This document shows, one piece after another, positions 7,590-15,698 of a DNA stretch of 64,000 bases. Source of the stretch: an uncultured Clostridium sp. (GTDB taxonomy: Bacteria > Bacillota > Clostridia > TANB77 > CAG-508); the NCBI GenBank assembly GCA_930986425.1, contig CAKNJR010000004.1, positions 1-64,000 on the forward strand, read 5' to 3'. Each line of letters begins with the position of its first letter. Position 1 is the stretch's first letter. The notes beneath the pieces are model-generated. The model had not been told where the DNA came from. It was given only the letters and a program-made list of their open reading frames with translations, and did no database searches. Both the position numbers and the translations under genes were made by a program.

Positions 7590-8882
7590 TCATGGTTTCA
7601 ATGCTGTAATTGGAACTACATATACCCCATCATGTCTTTTATATGCTGCATTTGTAAGACCACAAATCACACAAAGCACTGATGGTGCTTTACCATTTTC
7701 ACTTTCTATTTGATTTTTTAAACTTACTAAATTTTGAGCTGCTTTTTCAATTTGATTTGCTCCAAGTTTTATCTCAAATGCACACCATTTACCATTTTCT
7801 AATTCTATAATACTATCAATCTCTCTGTTTTGGTAATCTTGATAATGATAACATTTGGCATTAAAACTATCTGCATATATTTTTAAGTCTCTTTCAACAA
7901 GAGCCTCAAATAGTAATCCAAATGTTTCTAAATCATTTATGAGCTTACTTTCTTCTTTTATATTCAATAAAGAGCAAGCTATAGAAGGGTCTGCGAAATG
8001 TCTTTTTTCTGCTTGTTTTACTCTTATAGATGAACGAATATTGGTTGAAAAAGGTTCGTCATTATCCAGTAAAAATAATCTATCTAATGCATTTAAATAA
8101 GATGCTAATGTATCTATATCTATGTCTTCATTATCTATTTCGTTTATATCTTTCTTTAAAGTCATGTTAGATACGGTTGTGCTTTCATTTCTTGCTAATG
8201 ATTTTAACAATAAACTTACTTTATGCTTATCTCTATTTATTCCATCTAACCTATTTAAATCATCATCTATTATTAAATTTATATATTCCTCTATTGCCTC
8301 ACTTGCGTCTCTTGACGAATAATTTATGTTAGCAGGCCATCCTCCTCTAATTATCAAATGTGCTAAATGTCTTAAGTCCACTTCGCCTGTTAGTTTTTCT
8401 TGCAATTTATTATTGCATAATTGCTCTAAAGAAATATCTCCTGTAGAATCTCCAGATTCAAATAAACTCATTGTTCTTAAGTGTATTTTACCATACCTGC
8501 CTGCTCCACTATGTGCTATTCCTTTTCTGTTAGGAGTAGAAGAACCCGTCAAAATGTATTGTCCTTTTAGTCCTGTTTTATCTACATCTATTCTTATTTC
8601 ATCCCATAAATTTGTTGCTTCCTGCCATTCATCAATTAGTCTTGGTTTTGTGCCTTCTAAAATTAGAGATGGTGATATTTTTGCTAGCTCTACATTATTA
8701 GACGTTCCTCCAGTTGTTTTTTGTAAAAGAACTTCACTATTAGAATGGTAACGTCCAGCCCAAGTTTTACCACAATATTTTGGACCTTCTATACTAATTG
8801 CTCCAAATAACTTTAGGTAATGTTCTATTTTGTTATCTGCAATTCTTTTTTTGTAGTTTTTTATTTCCATAACAAATTTCAT
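7590..8882 (-). CDS. AAA+ ATPase with DUF4143 domain
   Basis: 430 residues, the usual length of the family. Walker A is GPKYCGKT (33-40). Walker B-like RLIDEWQ lies near 100-110 and sensor ILTGSSTP near 135. The C-terminal DUF4143 nuclease-like region contains EIDSIIELENGKWCAFEIKLG, resembling a PD-(D/E)XK core (D, E, K). Family function is unresolved. AAAGGA lies directly before the first ATG, so the second ATG (8870) may be the real start. The promoter carries a 23-bp-period array overlapping a TTGACA/TAAAAT promoter, suggesting tight, probably self-directed control. Confidence 0.85.
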   Translation of the reverse strand: MKFVMEIKNYKKRIADNKIEHYLKLFGAISIEGPKYCGKTWAGRYHSNSEVLLQKTTGGTSNNVELAKISPSLILEGTKPRLIDEWQEATNLWDEIRIDVDKTGLKGQYILTGSSTPNRKGIAHSGAGRYGKIHLRTMSLFESGDSTGDISLEQLCNNKLQEKLTGEVDLRHLAHLIIRGGWPANINYSSRDASEAIEEYINLIIDDDLNRLDGINRDKHKVSLLLKSLARNESTTVSNMTLKKDINEIDNEDIDIDTLASYLNALDRLFLLDNDEPFSTNIRSSIRVKQAEKRHFADPSIACSLLNIKEESKLINDLETFGLLFEALVERDLKIYADSFNAKCYHYQDYQNREIDSIIELENGKWCAFEIKLGANQIEKAAQNLVSLKNQIESENGKAPSVLCVICGLTNAAYKRHDGVYVVPITALKP

Positions 8883-8956
8883 TCCTTTCTTCTCTTAAAC
8901 ATGAAAATAATTATGAGAATTCTTAGCTGAAGCTTTTAAATATATTTTAATCTTAT

Positions 8957-8987
8957 ATTTTTATTTTATACCATTCCGTGATTTTTG
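8957..8987 (-). promoter_or_regulatory. Promoter of the DUF4143 ATPase gene
   Basis: On the minus strand TTGACA is followed after 17 bp by TAAAAT (or after 15 bp by TATAAA). The first copy of the repeated site CCGTGA lies within the spacer, so a protein bound there should block RNA polymerase. Confidence 0.55.
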
Positions 8988-9064
8988 TCAATTTCATTCC
9001 GTGAAATTTTAAATTTTTATTCCGTGATATTTTTAATTATTATACCGTTGCTTTTTAAAGTGCA
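8973..9064. repeat. Array of ATTCCGTGA sites with a 23-bp period
   Basis: ATTCCGTGA begins at 8973, 8996 and 9019, and a degenerate fourth copy (ATACCGTTG) begins at 9042, all exactly 23 bp apart. The intervening bases are AT-rich and not conserved. This is a phased set of binding sites, not a tandem duplication. It occupies the promoter of the downstream minus-strand ATPase gene. Confidence 0.8.
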
Positions 9065-9317
9065 AATTTGTTAATATGCAATCATTAAGTGCTCTATGTT
9101 CATTTCTTTTTGTTAAAATAAAGTAATCAATTAGTGTATCTATTTTATGGTGTCTTAAGTTTGGTAATACTCTTCTTGAAATTCTTAATATTTGTAATAC
9201 AAGTAAGCTGAGTTGTAAAATATCCAATGTCTTCTCTTGTCTTTATTAGTTGTGAAAAAGTATCTGCTTCTTCTTTATCTCTTACTTTTATTGCACTTAT
9301 TTCTAGTATTTTTCCAT
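9033..9317 (-). pseudogene. Remnant of a DnaQ-like 3'-5' exonuclease gene
   Basis: On the minus strand near 9310-9195 one frame reads KILEISAIKVRDKEEADTF, then YFTTQLTCITN, as at the start of DEDD exonucleases. A different frame (9033-9190) then gives LPNLRHHKIDTLIDYF and HRALNDCILTN, the end of the same domain. The middle of the domain is missing, the two parts are out of frame, and no start codon is intact. The gene is dead, and the fourth array copy overlaps its end. Confidence 0.7.
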
Positions 9318-9318
9318 T

Positions 9319-11022
9319 TTATAAATTAGGTTCTTCAACATCTGGTAATTGTCTTTTTTCAAACTCTTGTAAAATGCTGTTATCCTCATAATATTTTGAT
9401 TTTTTGTTTATTCTTTTTAATCTTTCTTTATTTGCTTCATATAAATCATCTTTTTTCATACGATAATATAAAACAGTTCCATCTAGTAAATACTTTTTTC
9501 CATAATCTTCTCCAAATACCATGTTTATAAACTTTTCTTCTTCTCCAAATTCATAACTTAATAAAACATCAATGTCTTTTCCTTCACTTTCATTTAAATA
9601 CATAAATGTCTTCATCCAAGATTCATAATCTATATAGTTATTTGATACTTTTACTGGATATATTGCATCTAATCTTTCTCCTCTTAATTCAATAGAGCCA
9701 TGCTTTTTTAAATAATGGTTTATAACTTCTTGAGCGAAAATATTTTGAGTGCCTTCTTCAATTTCTTCTGCTGAACCTATATTCTTTCTATTCGAGTATG
9801 CTCTAATTGAATGTCCGTATTCATGCAAAAGGATTTCTAATCTGTAAAGTTTATCTTCTAATTTAAAGTCATTCATCTTTATTTCATCTAAGACACTTTG
9901 ACTTACTCCTGGGTGGTTGTAATCCTTATCATATATAATGTCTGTTCCTTTAAATACCATATATTGTATTTCTTCAGCTTTTGCTTTGAATTTTCCTTCT
10001 GAATTGTCACTTATGAATTCAAAAATCATCTTTTGTGCTAGCCTTACTTCTTCTTTTAACTCCGGTGATACTTCTCCATCTATTGAATCTATAACTCTCA
10101 TTCTATTTAAAGGTGATTTTATTTCTGTCTTTAGTAAACTTTTTTTAATATATTCATTATCTATTGAGATTAAAAAATTTGTTTTTTCTTCTTCTGATGG
10201 TATTTCGGATAATTTTTGCTTTATACTTTCATATTCTTTTGCTAATGCTACTAAAATATCTATAACATCTTTTCTATCTAAATCTTGTACATCTTTTCCG
10301 ATTTTTCCAATCTTTTTTAGAAATTCAAGATGTATTTTTTCTTCTTTATCTATTAAGTATGGTAATGCTATTTTAAGTAGTCTAAGTAGGTACTCATCAT
10401 TGACTTTTCTTTCTATTGAATCACTTGTAACTTGTGCTTTTATTGCAAATATAGTTATATCAACTGGGTTTTCTAAATTGAGTGCAAAATTTTTCAAAAA
10501 GGTTCCTGTATTTTTCTCCTTTTCTTCTTCTTTTTCGTCTTTCCTTTTATCTCTTTTTTTTGCACTCTCTATTTCTGCATCCATTACTAAATATTTATTT
10601 TTTCCATTGCTATTAATATATTTTATTGAATTTTCTATGCTACTTACTATTTCTATAAATTTACTTCTTTCTTCATTAGGCACTTTGTCTAAATAATCAA
10701 GTGCCATTTTTCTTTCCTCTTCTGATAAAATGCGGTTCGATGAAAAATATATTTCGTTAGAATTCATTAATAATATTGTTTGAAATTTATCCTCTGTGCT
10801 CATTCTCTGTAAAATTTGCAGGTAACTGTCAACAATAACTTGTTTATTAAAATTAGATTTAATATATTGATAAAAAAATTGGATTTCACTATTTGATAGT
10901 TGATAGCCTTTTTCTTTTAAATAAGTTTCTAATTGCTCATAGCTATCAATTCCGATACTTTTTAATTTTTCTTCTTCAGATTCAATTAATTTTATTGCTT
11001 TTATTAATTCTTTTATATTCAT
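9319..11022 (-). CDS. Large protein with HEXXH metallopeptidase motif
   Basis: 567 residues; I do not recognise the family. The N-terminal two thirds is mostly helical and charged, with a Lys/Glu-rich stretch near 155-175. The C-terminal third has HEYGH (H400, E401, H404) followed by EEIEEG (419-424), which can give the third zinc ligand of a gluzincin. There is no signal peptide or membrane segment, so it acts in the cytoplasm. It stands alone with a divergent neighbour. The motif is solid; the substrate and true peptidase activity are not known. Confidence 0.65.
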   Translation of the reverse strand: MNIKELIKAIKLIESEEEKLKSIGIDSYEQLETYLKEKGYQLSNSEIQFFYQYIKSNFNKQVIVDSYLQILQRMSTEDKFQTILLMNSNEIYFSSNRILSEEERKMALDYLDKVPNEERSKFIEIVSSIENSIKYINSNGKNKYLVMDAEIESAKKRDKRKDEKEEEKEKNTGTFLKNFALNLENPVDITIFAIKAQVTSDSIERKVNDEYLLRLLKIALPYLIDKEEKIHLEFLKKIGKIGKDVQDLDRKDVIDILVALAKEYESIKQKLSEIPSEEEKTNFLISIDNEYIKKSLLKTEIKSPLNRMRVIDSIDGEVSPELKEEVRLAQKMIFEFISDNSEGKFKAKAEEIQYMVFKGTDIIYDKDYNHPGVSQSVLDEIKMNDFKLEDKLYRLEILLHEYGHSIRAYSNRKNIGSAEEIEEGTQNIFAQEVINHYLKKHGSIELRGERLDAIYPVKVSNNYIDYESWMKTFMYLNESEGKDIDVLLSYEFGEEEKFINMVFGEDYGKKYLLDGTVLYYRMKKDDLYEANKERLKRINKKSKYYEDNSILQEFEKRQLPDVEEPNL

Positions 11023-11151
11023 ATTTTACCTCTGAAAAATTTTATTTAGTTATTATATAATACCACATTTTTGGCTAGAAATAAAGGTCTATTAGCTTCT
11101 TCGTTGATTTTTCTACTTTTTTATGATATAAAATTATAGGAGGTAATTATT

Positions 11152-11571
11152 ATGGAATATAGAAGATTTAATAACACAATTGTAGCAAGAATAGATAAAG
11201 GAGAAGAAATTTTATCTCAAATTAAAGAAATTGCTTTAAAAGAAAATATTAAATTAGCTAATGTTAATGCTTTAGGTGCTACTAACAACTTCGTAGTAGG
11301 CGTATTTAAAACAGCTGAAAAAAAATATTATTCAAATGAGTTCAAGGGAGATTTTGAAATAGTTTCACTAACCGGAACAATTAATACAATGAATGGAGAA
11401 TTTTATACTCATATACACATGAGTGCTGGAAATGACAAAGGTGAAGTTTTCGGTGGTCATTTAAACAAAGCAATTGTTAGTGCTACATGCGAAATGGTTA
11501 TAAATATTATTGACGGTACGGTTGATAGATATGCAGACGAAGAGATTGGATTAAATTTATTTAAATTTTAA
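11152..11571 (+). CDS. PPC (DUF296) domain protein
   Basis: 139 residues covering one PPC/DUF296 domain, the fold shared by plant AT-hook proteins and bacterial stand-alone proteins. Family signatures are ANVNALGA near the N-terminus, HIHMSAG and GGHL, whose histidines form the putative metal or ligand pocket of the trimer. AGGAGG lies 7 nt before the ATG. Described as DNA-binding in some annotations, but the bacterial proteins have no AT hook and the role is uncertain. Confidence 0.85.
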   Translation: MEYRRFNNTIVARIDKGEEILSQIKEIALKENIKLANVNALGATNNFVVGVFKTAEKKYYSNEFKGDFEIVSLTGTINTMNGEFYTHIHMSAGNDKGEVFGGHLNKAIVSATCEMVINIIDGTVDRYADEEIGLNLFKF

Positions 11572-11677
11572 TAAAATAATTAATTTATTTTATATTAACT
11601 ATTAATTATTATTTATTTTTTTATACTAATTACTTATTTTTATTAGTAGGTTATAAGTTAGAAAGGTTGTGATATAT

Positions 11678-11962
11678 ATGATTAAACATATTGTAATGTG
11701 GAAATTCAAAGAAGGACATGAAGAAGAAATGAATAAATTTTTATCTGATTTAATGAGTTTAAAAAATAAAATTGATGTTATAAGAAGTATGCAAGTTGGA
11801 GTTAATTTGAATAAAAATAGTGAATTTAACGCTGTTTTAATTTCTGAATTTGATAATTTTGATGATTTAAAAGCATATAAGGAAAATCCTGAACATGTAA
11901 AAGTATCTAACTTTTGTAAAGCGATAAGAGAAAAAAGAGAAGCTATAGATTTTGAAGAATAA
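11678..11962 (+). CDS. Dabb-family (stress-responsive A/B barrel) protein
   Basis: 94 residues from ATG 11678; GAAAGG lies 11 nt upstream, which favours this over a GTG at 11669. It begins MIKHIVMWKFKEG and carries the dimeric alpha/beta barrel pattern (FNAVLISEFDNFDDLKAYKENPEHV). Family members are small cytoplasmic dimers of mostly unknown substrate. No partner gene is close. Confidence 0.85.
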   Translation: MIKHIVMWKFKEGHEEEMNKFLSDLMSLKNKIDVIRSMQVGVNLNKNSEFNAVLISEFDNFDDLKAYKENPEHVKVSNFCKAIREKREAIDFEE

Positions 11963-12039
11963 TATATTTATTTTTATAATAATATAGATTAAGTTGATTT
12001 TTTGTTGAAATTTTTGCTGCTTATGATTATAATTTTCTT

Positions 12040-12645
12040 ATGGAAAATTTAGATATTAATTTTATAAATGATAATATAAAAAATGAAGAAGATATTAAGA
12101 ATTGTACTTTTGATTCTATTCACGGAATTATTGATAATTCAAATGAAATAGAGTTTAAAAATTGTACTTTTCTTAAATCTTCTTTTGTTATGAGTAATTT
12201 AGACTCCTTTTCTTTTACAAATTGTGTATTTGAAAATACTGATTTATCTAATTGTAAATTTGATAATTCTTCTTTTGTAAAAGTGAAATTTAAAAATTGC
12301 AAGTTACTTGGTTGCTCATTGCTTGAATCTAGCTTTCTATCTTGCAGTTTTGAAAATTGTATATTAGATTATGCAAATTTTAATGGCTCAAGCTTAAAGG
12401 ACTTTTCTATTATTGAATCATCTGTTAGAAATACTAACTTTGATGATTGTAAGCTTTCTCGATTTTCTGTAAAAGATTCTTCTATGATTCTTTCTTCATT
12501 TATTAATGTTAATTTGAATAATATTGATTTTTCAAGTGATGATATTTCTGGAATTGTTGTAGATCAAAACAAATTAACAGGACTTATTGTAAGTACAGAG
12601 CAAGCTTTAGATTTGTCTAAGTTGCTAGGAATTGTAATTAAGTAA
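12040..12645 (+). CDS. Pentapeptide-repeat-type protein
   Basis: 201 residues made of about 30 tandem five-residue units, many of the form FxxCx, S/N-S-S-F or C-x-F/L (for example NCTFL, NCVFE, NCKFD, NCKLL). This predicts a right-handed quadrilateral beta helix, as in Qnr/MfpA proteins that protect gyrase. The Leu/Phe core positions are present but the classic A(D/N)LXX is rare. No clear Shine-Dalgarno precedes the ATG, so expression may be weak or leaderless. No function can be assigned. Confidence 0.65.
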   Translation: MENLDINFINDNIKNEEDIKNCTFDSIHGIIDNSNEIEFKNCTFLKSSFVMSNLDSFSFTNCVFENTDLSNCKFDNSSFVKVKFKNCKLLGCSLLESSFLSCSFENCILDYANFNGSSLKDFSIIESSVRNTNFDDCKLSRFSVKDSSMILSSFINVNLNNIDFSSDDISGIVVDQNKLTGLIVSTEQALDLSKLLGIVIK

Positions 12646-12679
12646 TATGTCATTTTGCTAAATGATAAGTTCACTCTGT

Positions 12680-12742
12680 TGTCAATTGGGACAGTTCTAA
12701 TTGACAATTGAATGTTGTCAAATAGAACCATTCTAATTGACA
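12680..12742. repeat. Two related hairpins before tRNA-Arg
   Basis: TGTCAATT/AATTGACA (12680-12706) and TGTCAAATAGAA/TTCTAATTGACA (12716-12742) are similar inverted repeats sharing TTCTAATTGACA. They look like a duplicated terminator, or a dyad operator, between the pentapeptide gene and the tRNA. The rest of 12646-12854 shows nothing else. Confidence 0.5.
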
Positions 12743-12854
12743 CATTTCAAACTTTTATTTTGTTTGTTTCTAATAGTTCTTTACCCAAATCAGAGGAATA
12801 ATTTTCAAAACTCTTGCTTTTTTCTTCTTTTGTGTGTATAATTAATTATGTTAT

Positions 12855-12937
<83 letters not shown>

Positions 12938-12948
<11 letters not shown>

Positions 12949-12973
12949 CTCAATTAAATTGGAACTGTGTTTT
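12938..12973 (+). terminator. Terminator of tRNA-Arg
   Basis: AAAACACAGTTC pairs with GAACTGTGTTTT around a 12-nt loop, with T-rich sequence after. It overlaps the end of abiEii on the other strand and may serve both directions. Confidence 0.75.
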
Positions 12974-12988
12974 ATTTATGTTATATTT

Positions 12989-13816
12989 TTAATTTATAAT
13001 ATCCCTTATTTTATAAATTGTATTTATTATTTCTTCAAATTTTATATTTTCAGTATATCTGTGTTTTTTAGAATAATTTTCCCATAACTCTTTTATAAAG
13101 CTACTTTCTTTTATCTTAGAAAGCGTATTCTCTATTTCTTTTAGATTTGTATTTCGCTTTTCAAATGTTTTTGTTATTGCTTGTTTTAAGTTTTCCTTTG
13201 AAAATTTTTTATATGTAATCAAATAATATAAGTCGTAATAGTCTTTCATTCTACTGTTAAGAATTCCTCTTGATACCACAGTTTGAAACTTTTCTGCAAT
13301 AATACTTTCTATGTTATAGGTCATGATTTGTAATTTTCTATCTTCAAATAGCATTTTATAATTATATTCTATTTCTTTTGGTGTGATTGTATCTCCTGTT
13401 GCTATATCAATACTTAAATTTACTCTCAAATTGTCAAATATTGCTACAATATTATATTTAAGCCCACCGTAGTCATCCTCTTCTCTTATCGGTGTGGAGT
13501 TTATTATTTGAAATTTTACATTATCTCCAATATTTATATCTAATATCTCTTTTAAAATCTTATACAATTCTGTGTCTGTCAAATTGATACCTTTCACACT
13601 TGTATCCATATCCATAGTTGTTCTTGTACTAATTCCCATTATTGAAGATAGCAAAAGCCCTCCCTTTAGTATAAAATTATTTTTGTATTGGGAAACTGAT
13701 AGTCTTTCTAAAATCCTTTCAAACATATAATTTTGTAATACCTCATTTGGTGTAATATTATATTTAATTGCCAAATTTTTTGATTTGTCCATTAAGCTTT
13801 GTGCATTTTTTATCAT
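12989..13816 (-). CDS. abiEii: AbiEii-type nucleotidyltransferase toxin
   Basis: 275 residues. The nucleotidyltransferase signature is clear: FILKGGLLLSS (K51, G52, G53) and RTTMDMDTSVKG (D69, D71), then FEDRKLQIMTYNIESIIAEK and SRMKDYYDLYYL, matching the AbiEii/AbiGii family. Family members modify tRNA 3' ends or other targets and act as type IV toxins and abortive-infection effectors. The start overlaps the abiEi stop by 4 bp, so translation is coupled. Confidence 0.92.
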   Translation of the reverse strand: MIKNAQSLMDKSKNLAIKYNITPNEVLQNYMFERILERLSVSQYKNNFILKGGLLLSSIMGISTRTTMDMDTSVKGINLTDTELYKILKEILDINIGDNVKFQIINSTPIREEDDYGGLKYNIVAIFDNLRVNLSIDIATGDTITPKEIEYNYKMLFEDRKLQIMTYNIESIIAEKFQTVVSRGILNSRMKDYYDLYYLITYKKFSKENLKQAITKTFEKRNTNLKEIENTLSKIKESSFIKELWENYSKKHRYTENIKFEEIINTIYKIRDIIN

Positions 13817-14397
13817 ATAATTGCCTCCATATAGTTCTTTACTTTTTCATATATTTTCATTTTTTTTGCGTATTCAAACATTTTATTAGCATTAAAGTCT
13901 TTGCTCTTAATACACTTTCTTATAGCTTTGTTGGCTGTTTCTAAATCAAGATTTGTTTTATTATTTATAATGTCACAAACTGTTCTTTCTAAATTATAAG
14001 CATTTACAGGATTTCCAAATGGTGTAAATACTTTTATTTTTCCTAAATTTAATATATTTTGATTCACTCTATATAAGTTAATTTGTTCTTTGTATAATGC
14101 TAAATTTGTATTTCTTTTTGTTGTAACATCCATTTTAGACGGTGTTCTTTCAGTCATATTTTGGAAGTATAAAGCGGTATTATAAGAATACACTATATTT
14201 TTATGCTTTAATTGAAATAAATAATATTCATCATATATAAATTTGTCAGTAGAATAAACTCCATAATCTATTCTTTTTATATATCCATTATCGGTCATCT
14301 TTTTTAGCATAGTTCTTGATATCCCTTTGCTTTCAGCGTCTTTGGCAGTTATTACCCCATTGTTTTTATTTATAATATTAATAAATTTTTCATACAT
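13813..14397 (-). CDS. abiEi: AbiEi-type antitoxin / autorepressor
   Basis: 194 residues from ATG 14397. A longer frame to 14490 exists, but AAAGGAG lies 9 nt before this ATG and the longer form would run through the operator. The N-terminal winged helix (about 1-80, with GISRTMLKKMTDNGYIKRIDYGVYS) is followed by the AbiEi_4-type C-terminal domain (TPFGNPVNAYNLERTVCDII). In known AbiE systems this protein neutralises AbiEii and represses the operon by binding paired inverted repeats, which are visible just upstream. Confidence 0.88.
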   Translation of the reverse strand: MYEKFINIINKNNGVITAKDAESKGISRTMLKKMTDNGYIKRIDYGVYSTDKFIYDEYYLFQLKHKNIVYSYNTALYFQNMTERTPSKMDVTTKRNTNLALYKEQINLYRVNQNILNLGKIKVFTPFGNPVNAYNLERTVCDIINNKTNLDLETANKAIRKCIKSKDFNANKMFEYAKKMKIYEKVKNYMEAII

Positions 14398-14410
14398 AAC
14401 ATATTTCTCC

Positions 14411-14455
14411 TTTACACTTTTACCACATTTTATCATTTTGTGGTAAAAGTGTAAA
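14411..14455. promoter_or_regulatory. Probable AbiEi operator
   Basis: Perfect 17-bp arms TTTACACTTTTACCACA (14411-14427) and their complement (14439-14455) with an 11-bp spacer, starting 13 bp before the abiEi start. This matches the known habit of AbiEi proteins of binding inverted repeats at their own promoter. Confidence 0.75.
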
Positions 14456-14560
14456 TATATTTTTTGCAATTTTTCAAAAATTATACGCATATTTTATTGT
14501 TGATATAAAATCATTGGTACTCTTTATTAGACATTAATATTCATTTTTGTTAGATGACAC

Positions 14561-14649
<89 letters not shown>

Positions 14650-14669
14650 ATTTATATTATTTTTTATAT

Positions 14670-15545
14670 TTATTTATTTTCTTCCAAAAACCTTTTTAAC
14701 AAGAATGTTAAGAAATATGGGAAAGTATAAAATTTTCCGTTAAATCCAATATTCTTATTACATAATTTTATTCCATACTTAATATCTTTATACAAATTAT
14801 TATTTATTAAATTATTAAATGAAATTGTTGCATTGTTATTTGCCTTTACTTCTACTGGAATTAATGATTGTTTATCTCTTATCATAAAATCCATCTCAAT
14901 TTTCTTGCTATCATCTTTATAAAAGTACAATTGGTATCCCGCTTTTACCAACATATCTCCTCCAATATTTTCATATAGGGCCCCTTTATAAGTGTTCATA
15001 TTTCTTAAATCTTCTTGTGTTTCTTCGTCTAATGAGCCAATTAAAAATCCTATTTGCTCTGTTTTATATCCCTTAGCCCATAGGAACTCTTCAAAATCTA
15101 AAGACCTCATAATATAATCTTCTTTATTACCAACGCTATTAGATTCAATTTCTTTGTAATTAATACCCATTAGTGAACCCGAGCAGATTACATCATACCT
15201 TCCATCTTCTTTAAAAGCTTTTAATGAAGTCGCCGTGCTTACACATTCTTGCATTTCATCAAAGAAGATTAATGTATTATTTTCATTCAAATCAATCTCT
15301 GGCAATTTTAAAGTTATATTTTTAATTATATTATCTACTTCAAATCCATCTTCAAAAATTGTTTTGAATTGTGGTTGTAATGCGAAATTTATTTCTATAT
15401 ATGTTTTATAATTATTTTTTCCAAAATTTCTAATTGCATTTGTTTTTCCTATTTGTCTAGCCCCTTTTATTATTAGTGGTAATTTATGTTCGTCTTTTTT
15501 CCATTCAATAAGATATTCATCTATTTTTCTTTTAAGTCTCTCCAT
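14670..15545 (-). CDS. AAA+ ATPase, DUF4143 family, internally deleted
   Basis: 291 residues, against about 420-440 for full-length relatives. The N-terminal ATPase is intact to the sensor: GARQIGKT (28-35), LIFFDEMQEC and ICSGSLMGI. After SLDFEEFLWAKGY the sequence jumps to IGFLIGSLDEETQEDLRNMNTYKGALYEN, which in relatives lies well over 100 residues further on. The C-terminal DUF4143 part (KKIEMDFMIRDKQSLIPVEVKA) remains. The helical lid/linker is thus missing in frame, and the protein is probably inactive or altered. AGGAGG precedes the start. Three sites at 33-bp spacing lie in its promoter. Confidence 0.8.
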   Translation of the reverse strand: MERLKRKIDEYLIEWKKDEHKLPLIIKGARQIGKTNAIRNFGKNNYKTYIEINFALQPQFKTIFEDGFEVDNIIKNITLKLPEIDLNENNTLIFFDEMQECVSTATSLKAFKEDGRYDVICSGSLMGINYKEIESNSVGNKEDYIMRSLDFEEFLWAKGYKTEQIGFLIGSLDEETQEDLRNMNTYKGALYENIGGDMLVKAGYQLYFYKDDSKKIEMDFMIRDKQSLIPVEVKANNNATISFNNLINNNLYKDIKYGIKLCNKNIGFNGKFYTFPYFLTFLLKRFLEENK

Positions 15546-15570
15546 ATTTTTACCTCCTAATGGTAGTTTG

Positions 15571-15646
15571 TCACATTTTTAGAAAGATTTCAATATACTT
15601 TTATCACATTTTTATAGCTGTTTTGATGTTGTTTTATCACATTTTT
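15571..15646. repeat. Array of TCACATTTTT sites with a 33-bp period
   Basis: TCACATTTTT begins at 15571, 15604 and 15637, exactly 33 bp apart; the last two are preceded by TTTTA and the last two continue as ATA. Spacer bases differ between units. It lies directly upstream of the deleted DUF4143 ATPase, in the same position as the 23-bp array of the other one. The two periods differ by 10 bp, about one helical turn. Confidence 0.75.
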
Positions 15647-15656
15647 ATACCCAAAA

Positions 15657-15691
15657 CACCATGAACGTTAATTTTTTTAACATTCATGGTG
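15657..15691 (-). terminator. Terminator of the anchored protein gene
   Basis: CACCATGAACGTTAA pairs with TTAACATTCATGGTG (15-bp stem, one wobble/mismatch) around a T-rich loop; on the minus strand TTTTGGG follows. Confidence 0.65.
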
Positions 15692-15698
15692 CTTTAAT

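Noticed and set aside
8973-9064. CRISPR-like array
   Set aside because: Units are only 9 bp with AT-rich spacers and no cas genes; phased operator sites fit better. No CRISPR was seen elsewhere in the window.
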